Positions 61,996 through 64,000 of a DNA stretch of 64,000 nt are shown here, piece by piece. The DNA comes from Chitinophaga pinensis DSM 2588. Lineage in GTDB: Bacteria > Bacteroidota > Bacteroidia > Chitinophagales > Chitinophagaceae. Position numbers and translations under genes: made by a program. Below the pieces are notes generated by a model that did no database searches, was not told where the DNA came from, and worked only from the letters and a program-made list of their open reading frames with translations. The DNA lies in assembly GCF_000024005.1 (NCBI RefSeq), contig NC_013132.1, forward strand, positions 1,240,001-1,304,000, in the 5' to 3' direction. Position 1 is the stretch's first letter; each line of letters begins with the position of its first letter.

Positions 61996-63126
61996 ATGAA
62001 AAAGATATTGTTGGTATTTGGCACCAGGCCAGAAGCCATTAAGATGGCCCCGTTAGTGAAAAAATTTAAAGAGGAATCAGCGTTCTTCGATTGTAAAGTA
62101 TGTGTGACGGCACAGCATCGTGAAATGCTGGACCAGGTTCTGCAATGGTTTGAGATCTCACCTGATTATGATCTGAACATCATGCGCCCTGGTCAGGATC
62201 TTTATGATATTACGGCCAATGTATTGTCGGGTATGAAAGATGTACTGAAAGATTATCAGCCTGACGCTGTACTTGTGCATGGAGATACGACAACAAGTTT
62301 TGCAACGGCACTGGCAGCTTTTTATCAGCAGATACCTGTTGGACATATTGAGGCGGGTTTACGCACGTATAACCTGGATGCTCCTTTCCCGGAAGAGTTA
62401 AACAGACAATTGACCGGTCGTATGGCCAGGTGGCATTTTGTGCCTACTTCTCTGAATCGTGATAATCTGCTGAGCGAGGGTGTGAAGGAGCAAAATATTT
62501 ATCTCACAGGTAATACAGTGATCGATGCACTTTACTGGACTACCGATAAAATTAAACGTCAGTCTTTGTCCGGAGGTAACGTCGATCAGAACGTTATTAC
62601 GGTGCTGAATGATCCTTCTATACAGACAGTATTAGTTACTGCACACAGGAGAGAAAGTTTTGGACATGGGTTTGTAAACATTTGTGAAGCGTTGGCAAAG
62701 CTGGCCCAAACACATAAGAACCTGGCGATCATTTATCCGGTACATCCCAATCCTAAAGTGAAGGAACCTGTGGAGAAGTATCTGAAAGATATCCCTAATA
62801 TCCATTTGATAGAGCCACTGAACTATCAGGATTTTGTGTTTGTGATGGAAGCCGCTGATATCGTGCTGACGGATTCGGGAGGAGTACAGGAAGAAGCGCC
62901 AAGTCTGGGAAAACCGGTACTGGTAATGCGGGATGTGACTGAGCGTGTAGAAGCACTCGAAGGAGGAACAGTAGAGCTGGTAGGTACAGATGTGAAGAAA
63001 ATTGTGGACAGGATCAGTCATTATCTGGCCCCTGAAAACAATTTTATTTCTAAAGTCAACCCATATGGTGATGGGAAGGCGGTACAGCGGATAGTGGAGA
63101 CATTCAAAGGTTATTTTAATAGTTAG
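61996..63126 (+). CDS. wecB: UDP-N-acetylglucosamine 2-epimerase (non-hydrolysing)
   Basis: Interconverts UDP-GlcNAc and UDP-ManNAc, supplying precursors for the polysaccharide. I chose ATG 61996 (MKKILLVFGTRPEAIKMAPL), whose N-terminus is the family signature; an earlier start would overlap the previous gene. VHGDTTTSFATALAAF near 96, GHIEAGLRT near 118, VTAHRRESFG near 215 and DSGGVQEEAPSLGKPVLVMR near 292 are all present. The 376 residues are standard. No wecC gene is seen before the window ends. Confidence 0.96.
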   Translation: MKKILLVFGTRPEAIKMAPLVKKFKEESAFFDCKVCVTAQHREMLDQVLQWFEISPDYDLNIMRPGQDLYDITANVLSGMKDVLKDYQPDAVLVHGDTTTSFATALAAFYQQIPVGHIEAGLRTYNLDAPFPEELNRQLTGRMARWHFVPTSLNRDNLLSEGVKEQNIYLTGNTVIDALYWTTDKIKRQSLSGGNVDQNVITVLNDPSIQTVLVTAHRRESFGHGFVNICEALAKLAQTHKNLAIIYPVHPNPKVKEPVEKYLKDIPNIHLIEPLNYQDFVFVMEAADIVLTDSGGVQEEAPSLGKPVLVMRDVTERVEALEGGTVELVGTDVKKIVDRISHYLAPENNFISKVNPYGDGKAVQRIVETFKGYFNS

Positions 63127-63127
63127 T

Positions 63128-64000
63128 ATGATCAAAATTCTACTGATAGACAGCACATACCCGATCAACACAAGGAATGGACGTATACTTTCATCTCTGA
63201 AAAAGTTATATGGGCAGGCTGCTGACATCAGGGTGCTGGTATGGAACCGGGATGACTCTGCGGTATCTATTCCCGGATTCGAGACCTACGCGTATAAAGA
63301 AGCTGCTCCTTATGGTAATCCGTTAGTTAAGTTGCTTAAACTAAAAGGTTTCGGGAAATATATCCGTCAGATAAATGATGAATTCGCTCCTGATTACATT
63401 ATTGCTTCCCATTGGGAGGTATTATGGTTGTCATCCAGGGCAATACGGAAAGGTCAGCAGCTGATATATGAAAATCTTGATATGCCAACAGCCGGCAACC
63501 CGATGGTGCTAAAACTATTGCAGGCAATAGAGCGTAGTTCTCTGAAAAAGACAGCAGCAATCATACATGCTTCCAGATTTTATCCTAAGAAGTACCGATT
63601 TTTTAAGGGTAAGCAAATTCTGCTTGAAAATAGACCTCAGCAAGCCGCTGTAGCAGCTTCGGAGGCATCAACGGTATCAGCGGGCCGTCTTAAAGTAGCC
63701 TTTATTGGTATCCTGAGATATTTTGACGTACTGAAGAACCTGGTAGATGCGGCAGAGAATTTGCCTGTAGAAATACTGTTTTATGGAGATGGCCCTGATA
63801 TGGGGAATCTGAAAGCATATACAGCAGGGAAAGAACAGGTAAAGTTCTACGGACGTTATAAGTATGAAGAGGTATCAGGGATATACAACGCTGTTGACCT
63901 GATATGGGCAGTTTATCCTTCAGATGATTATAATGTGAAGTATGCGATTTCCAATAAGTTTTTCGAAAGCATGATGCTCAACAAACCAGCTGTATTTGCA
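63128..64000 (+). CDS. glycosyltransferase (3' end cut by window edge)
   Basis: Frame open from ATG 63128 to the right edge (291 codons), starting one base after the wecB stop. MIKILLIDSTYPINTRNGRI opens a GT-B-like N-terminal domain; the C-terminal part shows LKVAFIGILRYFDVLKNLVDA near 196 and ILFYGDGPDMGNLKAY near 217, the usual GT4 donor-domain start, and ends within SNKFFESMML, which precedes the conserved Glu block. It appears intact up to the edge. It belongs to the polysaccharide operon. Confidence 0.88.
   Translation, partial: MIKILLIDSTYPINTRNGRILSSLKKLYGQAADIRVLVWNRDDSAVSIPGFETYAYKEAAPYGNPLVKLLKLKGFGKYIRQINDEFAPDYIIASHWEVLWLSSRAIRKGQQLIYENLDMPTAGNPMVLKLLQAIERSSLKKTAAIIHASRFYPKKYRFFKGKQILLENRPQQAAVAASEASTVSAGRLKVAFIGILRYFDVLKNLVDAAENLPVEILFYGDGPDMGNLKAYTAGKEQVKFYGRYKYEEVSGIYNAVDLIWAVYPSDDYNVKYAISNKFFESMMLNKPAVFA

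Noticed and set aside
62632..63228. 198-codon minus-strand frame opposite wecB
   Set aside because: Antisense shadow crossing into the next gene; aromatic/His-rich low-quality translation.

Overview
The window looks like chromosome of a Bacteroidota member, most likely in or near Chitinophaga/Chitinophagaceae. The evidence is a gliding protein GldC, a DUF6089 barrel protein, a TonB receptor with a carboxypeptidase-like N-domain, a DUF1080 plus Gfo/Idh/MocA pair and a fused isobutyryl-CoA mutase. Many genes are preceded by the Bacteroidota -7 promoter element TAnnTTTG and lack a clear Shine-Dalgarno sequence. The genus is inferred from gene content; no search was run. I saw no tRNA, rRNA, insertion sequence, prophage or CRISPR array.

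Layout. 0-4 kb: a 5'-truncated TonB-dependent receptor and a beta-propeller phytase lipoprotein, probably a phosphate or inositol-phosphate scavenging pair. 4-8 kb (minus strand): SdpI-like protein, cell-wall amidase, long acyl-CoA dehydrogenase. 8-16 kb: hydrolases, two glycosyltransferases, an OppC-type permease, a lipoprotein, GldC, YqeY, a CvpA-like protein and a CBS protein. 16-24 kb: the conserved envelope block nadK, DUF6089, uppS, bamA and two Skp/OmpH chaperones. 24-29 kb: rpmH-rnpA-yidD, an S41 protease and a 3-keto-glycoside gene pair. 29-35 kb: superoxide dismutase, a PAS-LuxR regulator, a tiny J-domain-like protein, an SPFH protein, a deaminase and ligA. 35-43 kb: icmF, a GH125 mannosidase, a membrane-anchored MutS-like ATPase and a radical SAM protein.

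43.7-45.8 kb is the least ordinary part. Two roughly 730-base intergenic stretches around a DinB gene hold four successive compact units (A-D). Each ends in a strong intrinsic terminator and has hairpins, a GGYATG block before the last hairpins and a 30-40 codon micro-ORF. Units A and C also begin at a perfect TAnnTTTG element. They match no RNA family I recognise and are the best candidates here for an undescribed small-RNA or micropeptide system. An AAA ATPase follows.

49-64 kb is an exopolysaccharide locus of Wzx/Wzy type: glf, a glycosyltransferase-like gene, then outer-membrane export protein, chain-length protein, nucleotide-sugar epimerase, flippase, ATP-grasp enzyme, glycosyltransferases, EpsG-like polymerase and wecB, running off the right edge. 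The promoters before glf and before the export gene share an extended sequence, suggesting common control.

Other points of note: rnpA appears to start at ATA instead of ATG; two intergenic regions carry 11-bp tandem repeats; a degenerate array of about 24-bp units lies between ligA and icmF; and two copies of an element with AATTAAGAATTAA arms occur 14 kb apart.
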